This document shows, in pieces, positions 36,112 through 47,737 of a stretch of DNA of 64,000 bases. The stretch is taken from assembly GCA_023512835.1 (NCBI GenBank), contig CM042092.1:50040400-50104399 (forward strand), given 5' to 3'. The position numbers and the translations under genes were made by a program. A model generated the notes under the pieces. That model was not told the DNA's origin and searched no databases. It worked only from the letters and a program-made list of their open reading frames with translations. The number at the start of each line of letters is the position of its first letter. Position 1 is the first letter of the stretch. Origin of the DNA: Taxillus chinensis (taxonomy: Eukaryota; Streptophyta; Magnoliopsida; Santalales; Loranthaceae).

Positions 36112-36395
36112 TTCTACTACGAAAAAACGGAACTTAGTGGTGGTTTTTGTTAGCCTTAGTGGCAGTTATTAACCCCCACTATATGAATTACTGGCAGTTT
36201 CGAAACCGTCAGAAAAGTAAGCGCCACAATGGTAATAGCGGCGGTTTTTAACCAACCGCCGGAATAACTGCCACTAAATCATTTTGGATTTTGTGGCGGT
36301 TTACTTTGACCTTAGTGGCAGTTTTTAATCCCCACTAAATTTTGCTTTTTTTTTTTTAAAACTTACTAGGAGTTAACAACCTCCACTAAGTCTAT
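36112..36395 (+). mobile_element. CACTA-like transposon terminus
   Basis: CTACTACGAAAAAAC near 36,114 resembles the CACTAC-A-AGAAAAAC start of CACTA (En/Spm) elements. It is followed by direct and inverted copies of TTAGTGGCAGTT and CCGCCACTAAAT-type words (36,135-36,390), matching the subterminal repeats of that superfamily. The first base is degenerate and the opposite end was not found. No transposase coding is seen nearby. Confidence 0.5.
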
Positions 36396-37398
36396 GATTT
36401 AAAGAAAAAAAATCAGCCACCCCTTTTATTAATGCAATAAGAGTTAAAGCTCCAATAAGCTCCCCAGGTGAAAGAGCATGGAAAATTGGCCACCCCTTTA
36501 ACTTAGACCACCCCTTCTGTAAGCAAGTCATGGAAAATCTGCTACAATGGGAAGACGTAAGCTCCCCAATTTGATTTAGCAAAGAACATGTCCTTGATGC
36601 ACAACAGCCTAAGGTGAAAACAAGCCTTTGTAGAATTTGTGCATCAAAATTAGAAGAAAATATTCATCAAAGTTATTAGAGGAATGATAATAAAGGCTCT
36701 CAATTACAAACCAGATTTAGAAAGAGGGCATTTAACAAACAAGAAAATATACATGCCAAGATAGTAATGAAAGGAATTAACATTGTGATGTGGTTCAAGT
36801 TTTATGAATGCTAATCAAATCTCAATAGTTGAGGGTTAACGTGTTAGGAACACATAATGTTACCTGAGGCTCGTTAGAGAAGCTCTACTCACCACTTTTA
36901 CACCCTATGAATATTGCAATCTGTGGTGTAGATATATATACAAAGGAAAAAATGTATTTGCTTCATCATAAATTGATTGCAATGTTAAGGTAATCAATAG
37001 ATTGCAGAAATCAAAGTAGCGTAGAAGCCCAAATATAGGAGAATGTAGATTTTATTTTTTCCTTGAAATGCATATATACAGACCTTAATCCTTGCCACCT
37101 GCAGCAAATAAACATAATTTGTTACCACATTTCGTACTAAATTACAAAATACAATTAGGGTCTAATCATTCTATTTTGTTTTAACATATTATGCTTATCA
37201 AAGATGTATGATTCATTAGTAGCTAGTAGTAGGTAATTTATGATTTAGAATCAGGTGTTAGAAACATTTACAAAAAAAAGGAAATTTGAAAAAACCCCAG
37301 CAATCATAAGCCCACTGTACATATAATGGGGGTTGTATAGTGGACTGGTGGTAGCTAGTGAGTCTGTGAGAAAATCAATTACATTAGTCTAGGGATGA
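36396..37398. other. unassigned non-coding
   Basis: AT-rich DNA with no gene or recognised element. A near repeat of CACCCCTTTTATTAATG and CACCCCTTTAACTTAG is the only local structure. It could be interior of the CACTA-like element. Confidence 0.4.
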
Positions 37399-39620
37399 TG
37401 GTGTCAGAGCTTGTTGGTGCACCAAAGCATGAGCTTGTTGGAGAGTGACCCATGCTATTACAGCTATGGAAGACGAGTCTTCAGCACGTGCTGGACAGGA
37501 GGAAGGACAGCAAGCAGGGGGTAATGATCCGATGGAGCATATCATGGCCCAAGCTAGAGCTTTAAGTGAGAACGTGCAGGGGATACGAGATGACATCAGG
37601 GGGAGATACAGGATGAGATACACCGAGAGATGATGGCACAACAAACAGTGCTAACCCCTCCACCCCGTGAGACAGAACTCCCACGTGAACAGGGAATGTC
37701 GATGAGGCGAGAAGAGGAGGGTGTGGTGACACAGTTCCGAAAGGAACAACCAGCAAGGTTCAAGGGAGGGTCTGACCCTATAACAGTGGAGCATTAGCTG
37801 CGGCAGATTGAACATGTTTTCTCTTTTCTTCGACCTTGAGAGGAAGACAAGGTGAGGTTAACGGTCCTACAGCTGGAGGGAGAAGCCTTGGAATAGTGGC
37901 TTAGCATAGCAAGCAGTCGAGACATGCAGACTATGTTGTGGGATGAGTTCCTCTAGCTATTTCACGAAGAGTACTTCCCTGAGTCACTACGATGACAAAA
38001 ATGGGAAGAGTTTGGCAGTCTAAGATAGGGGTCACGCAGGTTGCAGAATACGAACGGGAGTTTTGAGGGTTGAGTCGATTCACTACGGAAGCTGTTTCAA
38101 GGGAGGACCTTAAGGCCCATAAATTTACTTTAGGGCTTAGATCTGCCCTGAAGCAAGGGGTTGAGATGTTATGACTGAGAACCTATGGTGAAGTCGTGGA
38201 GACAGCAAAGATTATTGAGAGAGGATTGGAGGAGGGGAGACAGGCTCATCAGGAGCGGCAGGTGCAGGGTACACGTGATAAGCAGGGAGAATCCAAAAGA
38301 CCGAAAACTGATCTTGGAGGTGGTAGTTTTTCCAAGGACACGGGTCAAGCTTCAATAGCTCCACATAAGTCCCATTACACTGGGGGACAGGGAAACTCAG
38401 CTGGAGGTTTCCCTAGCGGGTGTACCTATTGTGGTTAGTTTGGGCACTTGAAACGGGAGTGTCCCAAGCAACATGTGAAATGTCATAGTTATGGGAAAAT
38501 AGGGCATATTAGTATGGTGTGTTTCAGTAGGGGAAACAACCATGGAACTAGAGGTTTGACGCAAGGTGTGAAGAATGAGGCCTAGTTTTGAGCCCCAGCT
38601 TCGAGGCCAGCTTACTCATGGCAGGTTGGCTCCAGTCATACCAGACCACAGGGGGAGAGGCAACCACAAAGGGGTTCAAAGAGCCGTCCAAGCGGACACC
38701 ATGTAGGAGCAAAAGGACATGCAGGTGAGGCCAATGGCGGGGCAAGCCAAGGCAGGGCGTTTGCGCTTACCTCAGCACCATTGGAAAGGGAAGAGTTACC
38801 ATCACCCTCTGAAGAAGGCGGAGTAGGGTCTTCAATGGTTTGAGGTACTATTTTAATTTCTCGTACTATTATTGTTGTTTTGTTTGTGTTGGACCTCAGC
38901 CAGGGCACTCACTATCATAATATTGTCCGCTTTGGCACTCGCGTGCCCACCCATGGGCCGCAGCCCGCACGAATTTGTTTCTAACTGGCTGCGACCCGTT
39001 AAAATACGTTATGACAAGGTGCACATGATCCTCTTCATTAGGACGACCTCAATGATTACCCTAACCGATGTGGGATTGTTCTTTGGGACTCCCCGCAGGA
39101 GGTTAGAGACTCAACAGTTTGATACTGGAGTTTCGTGCTCCCTGATTATTGAGTCCTTAGTTGAAAGCCTTGGGCTTGTTTGTGTGCGAACGAATAGACC
39201 TTTGAGTGTTGAGTCACTAGTGGGTGGTGTAGTGACAATAAATCAAATATGTCATGAATGCGTGTAACTATAAGAGACATTGAACTCTAGTTTGATTTAT
39301 ATGTGATGCCAATGAGGACCTTTGATTTAATCTTGGGGATGGACTGGTTGATGGCCTTTTAGGCTAAGATTGACTATTATAGGCGACGAGTGTTGTTTAC
39401 TTCACCAACAGGGTCTCCTTGTACCCTAGTCGGTGAATGGGATAAAAGTGCAAGGCGAGCAGGGCCGATGAAAGAACTGTGGGGTGATATTACCCACAGA
39501 CTTACCACGTTAACCTTTGATGAAGAAGGTAACATGGAGAAACGGGTGTGGCCAAATGTCGTTGAACTTTTTTAGGATGTTTTCCCTAAGGAATTATTGG
39601 AATTACCTCCCAATAGAAAT
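37399..39620 (+). pseudogene. gypsy-5 gag and protease relic
   Basis: TGGTGTCAGAGC at 37,399-37,410 is a one-mismatch primer site. Gag follows from 37,469 (MEDESSARAGQEEGQQ), then a gag domain near 37,740-38,200 (PARFKGGSDPI, stops at Trp and Arg positions) and a zinc knuckle region at 38,418-38,520 (CTYCG-stop-FGHLKRECP). A non-matching stretch lies at about 38,830-39,110. Protease begins near 39,120 (QFDTGVSCSLIIESLV) and runs to DVFPKELLELPPNR. Many in-frame TAG/TGA stops look like C-to-T changes. LTR B interrupts it at 39,621; no LTR of its own is seen. Confidence 0.8.
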
Positions 39621-42600
39621 TGTCATCATTGGATTTCGTCTGGGGGAAAACCCGCTTTTTGGGATGCAGTTCTCTCACCATTCACCCGAATTGTGATGAA
39701 AAAAAACAACAGAGTCGCCACCAATTGTTTTTGGAGTGCAGTTGATCACCTAAAAAATGGTCTACGTTGTCAAAGCTGGGTCCGAGAGTTTATTACGTGT
39801 GAGGAAGGATCAGCACCCCTGCGACGCCCTTTCGGTACCTATTTTAGGAGAAAGGAGGTTTCTAATTTGTTTTAACTTTTGCTTTAATTTTAGTTATCTA
39901 CAATTGATTCTATTCTCCTAAGGATTTGGACTTTTCTACTTTTTTATCTAAATTTTTTGTCAAAGTTAAATTAAGTCCAATTATTCTAAACTGTCTAAAA
40001 GGAATATGAAGCATTAGAGAAAAAAACTGAAGTACAATGCTAAAATAATTTAGTCCTAAATTGATTGTGTTCCTAAGTCTAATTAATTCTCCTAAAGACC
40101 TACAATTTCTTTATTTTATTGTTCTAAGTCATTTGTTAAGATTAAAATTAAATCCAATTTTCCTAAGAGGTCTAAAGTGAACTTAAAGAGGATTATGTCA
40201 AAAAACTTCTAAGAAATGAATCCAAGTGAAAAAAAAGTATATATATATATATATATTACTTTCAAGAAGAAAGAAAGAAAGAAAGAAAAACTTTTTGGTC
40301 TTAGGAAAACTTAACTTTTCAAAGGAGGATTTTTTTTTTGTTTAACGACATTTTAAAGATTTTTTTATCTTATTAAAAAAATTAAAGCAAATCTCAATTA
40401 AACATAATAAAAAAAGTGTTGGTGTGTGAAAGTAACATCCAAAAATAGATCTCTCTCTTTTTTTCACTCTTTTCTTTACTTTTTTCTTTTTCACTCACTC
40501 TTTTTTTCTTATTTCATTATTTTGATTTGTAATTACATATTACAAGAAACCTCAGTTAGGCGCTACAAAAATGATGATAACATAAAGATATGAAATTAAA
40601 AAAACCCACAAAAATGGATGAGAAATAAATATAACTACAACCATCGCCTGCAAAATAAATGTTAAGACAATGGATAAACAAATTCAACATCAACAAAGAG
40701 AAAAAATGGCTAAACAATTTGGGGTAGACATGCTGTGAAAATATACAACCAAATAGAGGGGGAAGTTGGTGAAAAACGAACACAAAAAAGAAAAGCAAAT
40801 GGTTAAAACCCATGAAAGTTCATAAACCAGTCGCTAAAAAACAATGTAACCGTGAACAAGTAAAGGACCTTCAAACATGGATGAGAAGCATAAATAAACA
40901 CTATGAAAAATAATAATAGTAATAATAATCATTATGCTTCACCCAATTTTGCTAAGATAAAAATCTGTTGCCAATACATATAAGGTCTAATATTAGTCAA
41001 CTAAGCTAGCCATAAAAAAACTAGGTTGAAGCATACCCACTTGCGACAAAGACAATCAAACCAACAATAACAATGAAAACAAACAAATGAATTCGGCAAG
41101 AGAAATCAAAAACGGACAAAGGTGGTTTCAACCAAAGACAATCAACGCACAACCAAGTAAAAAACGATCGTTTCTCCAAAGAAGCAGCGATAAAGAGGGA
41201 CAATATATATCAAGAAGCATTGAAACCAAGCAACAAATAAGACAGAAAAGGGAAAACTAATAACGTTTTCTATAATCTCATGGACTAGTGTGCCTCCTTG
41301 TATGCCTTTGGTCGGCCAGTCACAATCCTTTCCTGCCAAGAAATGGTGAGTACTTGCACTCTAATTGCAACGCCGTACCGAACTGATCTACGGGCTCCCC
41401 AAATAGCTGGTGGGTTGACGCGTTCCATGAAGGTAACACTAGGACTTGGCACCAAAACCGAGCAGTGATAGGATATGGCGTTCCTCCATGATTCAAAGCG
41501 ATGCGACCTTTGTTCAGACTCTTTGAGCGGCAATGATGGCTTCGACACCGAGTAGTGGACGCTAACTGCTTGACACAAAGGGGAGCGAGGGGATGTCGTG
41601 GTTGGAGTGGTTTGCGTTATCTAGTTGGGGCGGTAGCATTTGCAGGGAGTGTCATCGTTGGGCTGGTCTGTGCTGGTTGGTCATTGTGGTAGCATTGTGG
41701 GCTGTCGTGCATCTAGAGCAACAGTAGCGTGGAGGAATAGAGGCGGTCTACGTTGGCTGGTCATGGTGATAGCATCGTAACGTCTAGCAAGCCCCCATAG
41801 GAGATGGAGGAATCGCGTAGAACTAGGGGTGCAATGGTGACGGCCGGAGTGGTGGTTTCCGGCCGGGGAGACTCTCTTTGGAGGTGGGAGAAGATGGATT
41901 GTAGTTGGGTTTTTCATAGATTGTGAGAGCCTCCCTTGTAATTGATCGACCATGGGGTTTATGGAGGGGATGGAGTTTAAGGTTTAAGGCTTAATTTGGG
42001 GCAGTAAGAATTGGTGATGGGTGTGAGCTAGCTAGTTGGGCGTGGCTATAGCGGCAGAAGGGAAAGCCGGGGGAGGGGGAGAAAAGGAGGTAGGTGCATG
42101 ATGGGCTAGCGTGGCTGTCCGGCGTGGAGGTGAGGAAGACGACGGGAGGGAGAGAGACAGAGAATATCCTATTTTATTTATTTTGCTTTTGCTTTCTTAT
42201 TTTGTTATTTGATTTTTATTTTGTTTTATTCTTAGTCTAATGAGGAGATGACACATGGATATGGGTAGGTGGAAAAAAGAAAAAGATGGCGGCTACAGTT
42301 TCTGATTTCTCAATGAAGTATTTTTTTTAACTGATATTTTTAAGTTTTAAACTCGGGAAGGCAACTCGGGTTTCAAAAAATTATGAGAAAATTATTTTTG
42401 GACTCGGGACGTCATGATGAGTGACCCCATGTAATTTTTTTTATTTGAAAATGAACTCTTTTTTATTCTAGACCTGCACCGTGCATCCCGGAACTACTTT
42501 ATTGTAGAAAATTTATTTTTTAAATTTTTTGAAAATAAGCTTTGTAAGCGAATATGTGTAATATATACATCAAAATTCTCAAAATGATAAGTGGATTAAG

Positions 42601-42630
42601 AAAATGAAGCAAATATGTAACTTTAGGGAT
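39621..42630 (-). mobile_element. LTR B, truncated relative of LTR A
   Basis: Begins TGTCATCATTGG at 39,621 beside GAAAT and parallels LTR A: GAGTCGCCACCAA at about 39,712, T-rich low-complexity DNA, and GTATATACATCAAAATTCTC near 42,560 matching 30,425. LTR A continues past 30,470, whereas B stops near 42,630 at LTR Y1, so its 5' end is lost. Non-coding. Confidence 0.75.
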
Positions 42631-42639
42631 GGGAATTTT

Positions 42640-42873
42640 TCCCAAATAAGTTTTAATGAACATTTCTTTTGTGATAATATAAATTGTATGTCTATGTGAG
42701 CATGTCATGTGGGGACAGACGCGTGCCTTGTGGCATGCAAGATTGTTGTGTAGTTTAGGACAACACCTGTTATAGTCCTTCTTAGGTATTTTGCACCAAC
42801 CCCTTGACTCTCCAAGTGCAGGCATGGGCAGTCACAACCCGTTTCCAAGGTTGGAGAAAATCAGGGCGTGACA
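42640..42873 (+). mobile_element. LTR Y1 fragment (U5 end)
   Basis: Matches the end of the gypsy-1 LTR (13,311-13,497), with GCACCAACCCCTTGAC, GTGCAGGCATGGGCAGTCAC and final GGGCGTGACA at 42,873. Only the last 230 bp or so is present. Confidence 0.75.
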
Positions 42874-43835
42874 TGGGGTTTGGTCGATTGCAGCCAATAA
42901 AGAGTGGAATGTATCTAGGTAAATCAGTCACGGCTAGTTTGGGTCAATCGAGACTTATAGACAGTAGAAAATGCAGACTGGATTCTGGTGAGATCGATCG
43001 CGGTGGGGTTGGTGTCTGCCGCGATCGGAGGGGTCTCGGTCGGGCTAGTGGGAGGTCTGTCGCGGCTAACACTGTGTTTTATGTGGTGTTGCAGTATTGA
43101 CCCACCACGGCCGGTCTTGTGTGTTGAGACTATTTGCCCTATTTTGAGTAGTGTTTGGCTTGGGTTGAGTTTTAAGAGGTCCTAAATGCGTCTGAGAGGC
43201 CTGGAGTGCATGTTTTGGGGCTAAGAGTCTATATGATTGCATTCGTTTTATTATGTGTTGAGTTGAGTTACATGGGTATGTGTGCACGATTATGAGAAGT
43301 ATGCAATGCCATGATATGTTTAGATTGTTGTATAGGAGACTTCTTTTTGAGTATTGCATGTGATGCCATGATATAAATTGAGTGTTGCATGTGATGACTT
43401 CATTTTTTGTGATATTATGATGGATGCATGAGATGCCTTGTTATAGTATGAATGAGGTAAATGAGGCCTATGATATAAACTATTTCCTATTATGGGATAA
43501 GTATGTGCCTGTGAGGCTAGTTGAGATATAAGCCTGTGAAGTTAAGTTAATGGCGCCTAAGAGGCATGGCAAGTGATGATGCTTGAGCGACATGACTTGA
43601 ATTGGGGCCTGAGAGGCTAAAGGATGCTAAATAAGTATAAAATATGTTTATATGGATTAGTTATGACATGACACGAGCACATACCTACACTATACATATG
43701 TATAGAGTATGAGTTGAGATGGATTGGGGAGACATAATCTCTACTGAACTGTGATTGCTCATCCCTTCTGTTATGTTTATTGTTATTTGTTCAAGGTACC
43801 GATAAGAGCTAGGAGGTTTACCCCAAGGTGGAAAC
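42874..43835 (+). mobile_element. LTR Y2, left piece
   Basis: A 5'-truncated gypsy LTR. It contains a degenerate repeat zone (42,880-43,080) with GGTCGATTGCAG, GATCGATCGCGG and TCGCGGCTA words. Then follow the R-to-U5 landmarks TACTGAACTGTGATTGCTCA, near 43,738, and a T-rich tract with AAG near 43,793. Solo LTR S splits it; the rest is at 46,340-46,598. Confidence 0.7.
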
Positions 43836-45639
43836 TGTCACGCCCCCAAATTCCAGGGAACCCGGAACTAGGAATATGACTTCCCCTTGCCCGCACCCAA
43901 AGGGTCAAGGGGTTAGTGACTAGCACCAATAGAGACTATACCGCAGGTGCTGTCTCAATCATCCAACCCTGTAAAGTCATACATCAAGGGTAATCCTGTA
44001 CTTTCTCATATATCATCATACATACAATAAGTCAAACAGTCATACAGACATCACATCACAAACAGTATGCAAATACAACTGTCCACGGACCCATGTCCGG
44101 GATATCACATAAAACAATACAGAATATAATACTGTATCATACATCAGAGTAGTGGGCGTCCTCCTAGAAGAAAGTCTTCCACTAGTCTCGAGTCACACCT
44201 GAAAAAGGTAAACAACATATAGGGGTGAGCGACAAGCTCAGTAGGTGACCCCAATACTCCACATCATGCAAACATACAAGTTTACACTACATGCTTTGTG
44301 TACTCGTGCACTATGTAGTGTGTACCATCATTGGGACTCAGTCTGCAAACAAACATTAGGACCCAGCCTGCTCACATAGGACAGCTTGTACATGATCCTC
44401 AACAGGATCCCAGCTCAGGGCACTCAGCCCTACCACAGCGCTATATGCCCGGACATAGTGCCACACAGGCCTGCCATCGGCGCATATGCCTGCCATAGCC
44501 ACATCACAATATGCCCGGCCACAGTGCCACACAGGCCTGCCATTGGCGCATATGCCTGCCCCATCAACCACATAGCATCATCTATGCTTCACGGTGAGAA
44601 CCCAACAAGTCATAGAGCCCAAGTCCTAATTTATCAAACCAACATAGCAACACCAATATGACATTAAGGTTCACCATACTCCCTTTATAACTGAAGCCAG
44701 TCTTTACAAATCGGTCATCATTCCTTGACCAAGGAAGGAGATACCCATAGAAGTTGTTTTCTTGAAATAAAAAGTCTCGGCATTGGGTCTCCATATCATA
44801 ACTAAAATAATCTGATTTTTGAGGATTTTTCTGAGATGTCTAACCCCACTTTCCAAAAATTCACCTCTACGAAAAATTGGATTTTTCCGAGATTTTACAC
44901 TAAATTCTAAATTTTCACATTTTGAAGGAGTGGGAATTTAATTTTCTAGTATTTTTCTTTGAATCTGAAAGGGGGGTATTTCGCTATTTACATTGTAACT
45001 TACGTATAATACTTACTTAATGGTTACAATGTAAAAAGTCCAATGCAGTGCAGTTGCACTGCTGCGGATTGATGCTGCGGAATTGATGCTGCGGAAACAC
45101 TGCTGCGGATTGATGTTGTGGACCACTGTTACTGCCACATCCGGACTAGCTGATCCAGACTAACTGATCCGGACTACTGATCCAGACTAACTAATCCGGA
45201 CTACTGATCCGAACTAACCAAATCCAGACTAAGTTGCGGATTACTCAGCTGCTAACTATGAAGCTGCTGACTACGAACTTCGACCCTAAAGTTCGCCCAG
45301 GATACTGTTCATCGTCATTTTTGCTTGTTCTTTTTTTGCAATCAACCCAATGACCCCCAGACACTCACACACACATGTTTTACTCAACAGACTACAAAAT
45401 TACATATATAAACTGATATAAATCAGTTCCTAACCACCGATCTTATGCTAAACCATTATATCTAACTCAAAATTGGGTTTTCCCCAAAAACTAGGGTTCA
45501 TACTCAATTTCACAAATCATGGAAAATTCGCGCATATTCAAATATAGAATCGAACTAAGAAGTTCAAGGACACCTACCTGGAAAGATTATTTGCGACCCA
45601 CGAACTCCAATCGCCCCAAATCACCAAAGGAAGCTCTTC

Positions 45640-45688
<49 letters not shown>

Positions 45689-46339
45689 CTCAAACATGCA
45701 CGCACCAAGCAATTAAAGGGATAAGGCATTTTCTTAATTATTTATATACTGCTGCCAATAATTGGCCTCCCAGCAATAATTAACCTCCCGAAGTCACGAA
45801 CTCCAAATTGAGCCCAATTACACTCAAAACGCTCGAAATAACGAGCACAATACTATTTAGATATTATCACACTCAAATGATCGCTCAAATGCAAAGTCAA
45901 CCAATACACCCCGAGAAAGTCAACAATCGAGACACTCGGGGCCCCGACCCGGAATCGGGCCCATGTACTGTCAAAATGTTCACATCGACAACTACACTAC
46001 CATCCAGATAGTTGCATTCCCATAAAATGGCTATCTCTCAATACTACCCAAATACGAGTATTTACATCCTCCACACCTTAGGATTTTTCGTCTTCGAAAA
46101 TAAAACACATGCCCAAAGAACATAGCAAAATTCAAGCTCAAGCACCGCACAACTACAAGACACAAACACATGATCATCAACATGATCACCAACCACACAT
46201 GTACAATGCAACTCACAACAAGCCAAAAAGGCTCACAAGATGCCAAAATGCCAACAATAACAAGCTAAACCACATCTCAAGTAACATATGCAAAACAAAT
46301 GGAAAAAACATAACTCATATCTCAGGGAAGGTCCTCACA
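43836..46339 (-). mobile_element. solo LTR S (gypsy-2 family)
   Basis: 2,504 bp. The minus strand starts TGTGAGGACC at 46,339 and ends GGGGGCGTGACA at 43,836, with perfect duplications GAAAC (43,831-43,835 and 46,340-46,344). It is homologous along its length to the gypsy-2 LTR except in the repeat block, which here (45,050-45,290) uses GCTGCGGATTGA and CTGATCCGGACTA words. A TATA-like TATATAAATAA lies near 45,740-45,750, a CT/GA run at 45,641-45,686, donor CCAG|GTAGGT at 45,577 and acceptor CTTTTTCAG ending at 44,199. The solo state is proved by matching flanks. Confidence 0.9.
45050..45290. repeat. TGATCCGGACTA / GCTGCGGATTGA repeat block
   Basis: Short degenerate units within the putative intron of LTR S, at the position that holds TCGAGCAG repeats in gypsy-2. 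CTGATCCGGACTA is also the core of the LTR Z repeats. Confidence 0.85.
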
Positions 46340-46598
46340 GAAACCTTGTTTATGTTTGTATTTGTTTGGATTGTAATAACATAATGTAACTACCATGGAG
46401 AAAACTAATGTTTGTATGGTTTGAATTGAAATGAGATTTCCATGTTTGTATGTTATATGTGAAATGTTGATTTGGATTTCGGATAATACTCATACTAAGG
46501 TCTCTTTCTAGATGTTGTCACTAATCCATTGTTCTTTCAGGTGCGGGCATAAAAATTCACTAATCGGTTTTTGCAGGTGAGAAATTTGGGGCATGACA
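46340..46598 (+). mobile_element. LTR Y2, right piece
   Basis: Continues Y2 after solo LTR S. It has CACTAATCCATTGTTC, TTTCAGGTGCGGGCAT and the terminal GGGGCATGACA at 46,598. It ends about 1.1 kb upstream of the FtsH start codon. Confidence 0.7.
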
Positions 46599-46879
46599 TC
46601 AATGTTCCTTCTTTACCAAGGCTATGAGGGATTTCGGTGGCGACGAAATGATAGCAGCGGTGTGGTTGGAGACTCAGGACGATGAGGCCTTCGTGGAGGA
46701 AGAGCATTAGATCTAGAATCTAGTAAGTCAATAGTCACCGAGAAGGCTGAGGCGAACATGGTTAAGGCAGCCTGCATTGGCGAGGTGTGCTGTGGTTGGG
46801 GCGGCCTGCGTCAACTGGATGGCAAGACAGCGGTGGCTATTGGTATGATGGAAGACATTGTTGAGGTGGCAATGTGCAG

Positions 46880-46945
46880 GTCCTAATCCTACTAGAACCC
46901 CTTGTCGCAGATCTCGCACACGAACTGTTGGTCGCCATTAGTGTT
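46880..46945 (-). pseudogene. possible IDD-type C2H2 zinc-finger fragment
   Basis: On the minus strand near 46,940-46,890 the reading FVCEICDKGF, followed by stop codons at positions that would be Gln/Arg, resembles the first zinc finger of plant INDETERMINATE DOMAIN transcription factors, whose signature is FVCEICNKGFQR. The stops are all TAG and could come from C-to-T change. The match is only about 15 residues and flanks do not extend it. It may be a captured gene fragment or chance. Confidence 0.3.
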
Positions 46946-47220
46946 TTGAGCAACAAAGTCACCATCTATGTGTTTGGATTTGCACCTCACTCATCCAAAC
47001 AAAATATTAATTTTAACTATAAATAATAATAATATAAAAATAATGTCAAATTAAAATAACTAAAAAGTATTGATATAATAAAAAATAATTAATTAAATTT
47101 TATAAAAATAAATTTATAGTAAATTTTTAGCTAAACTAAAAATAATACTAACATTAATACTCATAATTTGGCAATTCTGATTGGTTAACCTTGCTGCTGA
47201 TCAGAGAACCGCGCGCGCGC
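46946..47220. other. AT-rich intergenic DNA upstream of the FtsH gene
   Basis: No gene seen. AT-rich DNA runs from 47,000 to 47,170 and then changes sharply to GC-rich sequence (CGCGCGCGCG at 47,211), where the FtsH promoter region begins. Confidence 0.5.
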
Positions 47221-47239
47221 GCGGACAGAGAGAGAGACA

Positions 47240-47290
<51 letters not shown>

Positions 47291-47486
47291 GGCAGCAGAA
47301 TCAGGGCCCCGAATTATTGTCCGACGAAACCAAACCAGAAAAGGCAGAAGGCAGAAGGCAGAAGCAGACATCGGAGTCGGACCGGATAACCCAAGCGCTG
47401 CAACGGGAAACAGTCGGTCACTATAAAAGGCCAAAACCAGCCCTACCCATCATCTAACGGCCCATATTTCGACTCCACATTATCCA

Positions 47487-47525
<39 letters not shown>

Positions 47526-47737
47526 GTCTCTCTGTTCTCGTCTCGCCTCGCCTCGCCTCTGTAGCTAGCGGCTAGCGCGAACTACCTCTATAATTAATAT
47601 GTCAACAACACCACGACCATGATTGAGGTTCTTGTTTATTATTATTATTGTTGTTGTTGTTGTTGTTGCACACATACATAACATAGTGTACAACAATTGA
47701 ATCGTTTGTTTGTTTGTTTGGGTTTGAGGCTCTCAAA
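47221..47737 (+). promoter_or_regulatory. FtsH promoter and 5' leader
   Basis: Contains a GA run (47,244-47,286), TATA-like CTATAAAAGG at 47,421-47,430, a CT run (47,491-47,521) in the likely leader, and repeated TCTCGCCTCGCC near 47,537-47,560. GA/CT repeats near start sites are common in plant promoters. The transcription start is inferred to be about 47,450-47,460. An intron in the leader is not excluded. Confidence 0.45.
47244..47286. repeat. (GA)n microsatellite upstream of the FtsH gene
   Basis: About 21 GA units after a CGCGCGCGCG run. A reciprocal CT run lies at 47,491-47,521, so the leader RNA or promoter DNA could pair the two. Confidence 0.9.

Noticed and set aside
41285..41578. 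97-codon minus-strand frame beginning MCQAVSVHYS
   Set aside because: Inside LTR B, no family resemblance, matched by frames of similar size in other LTRs.
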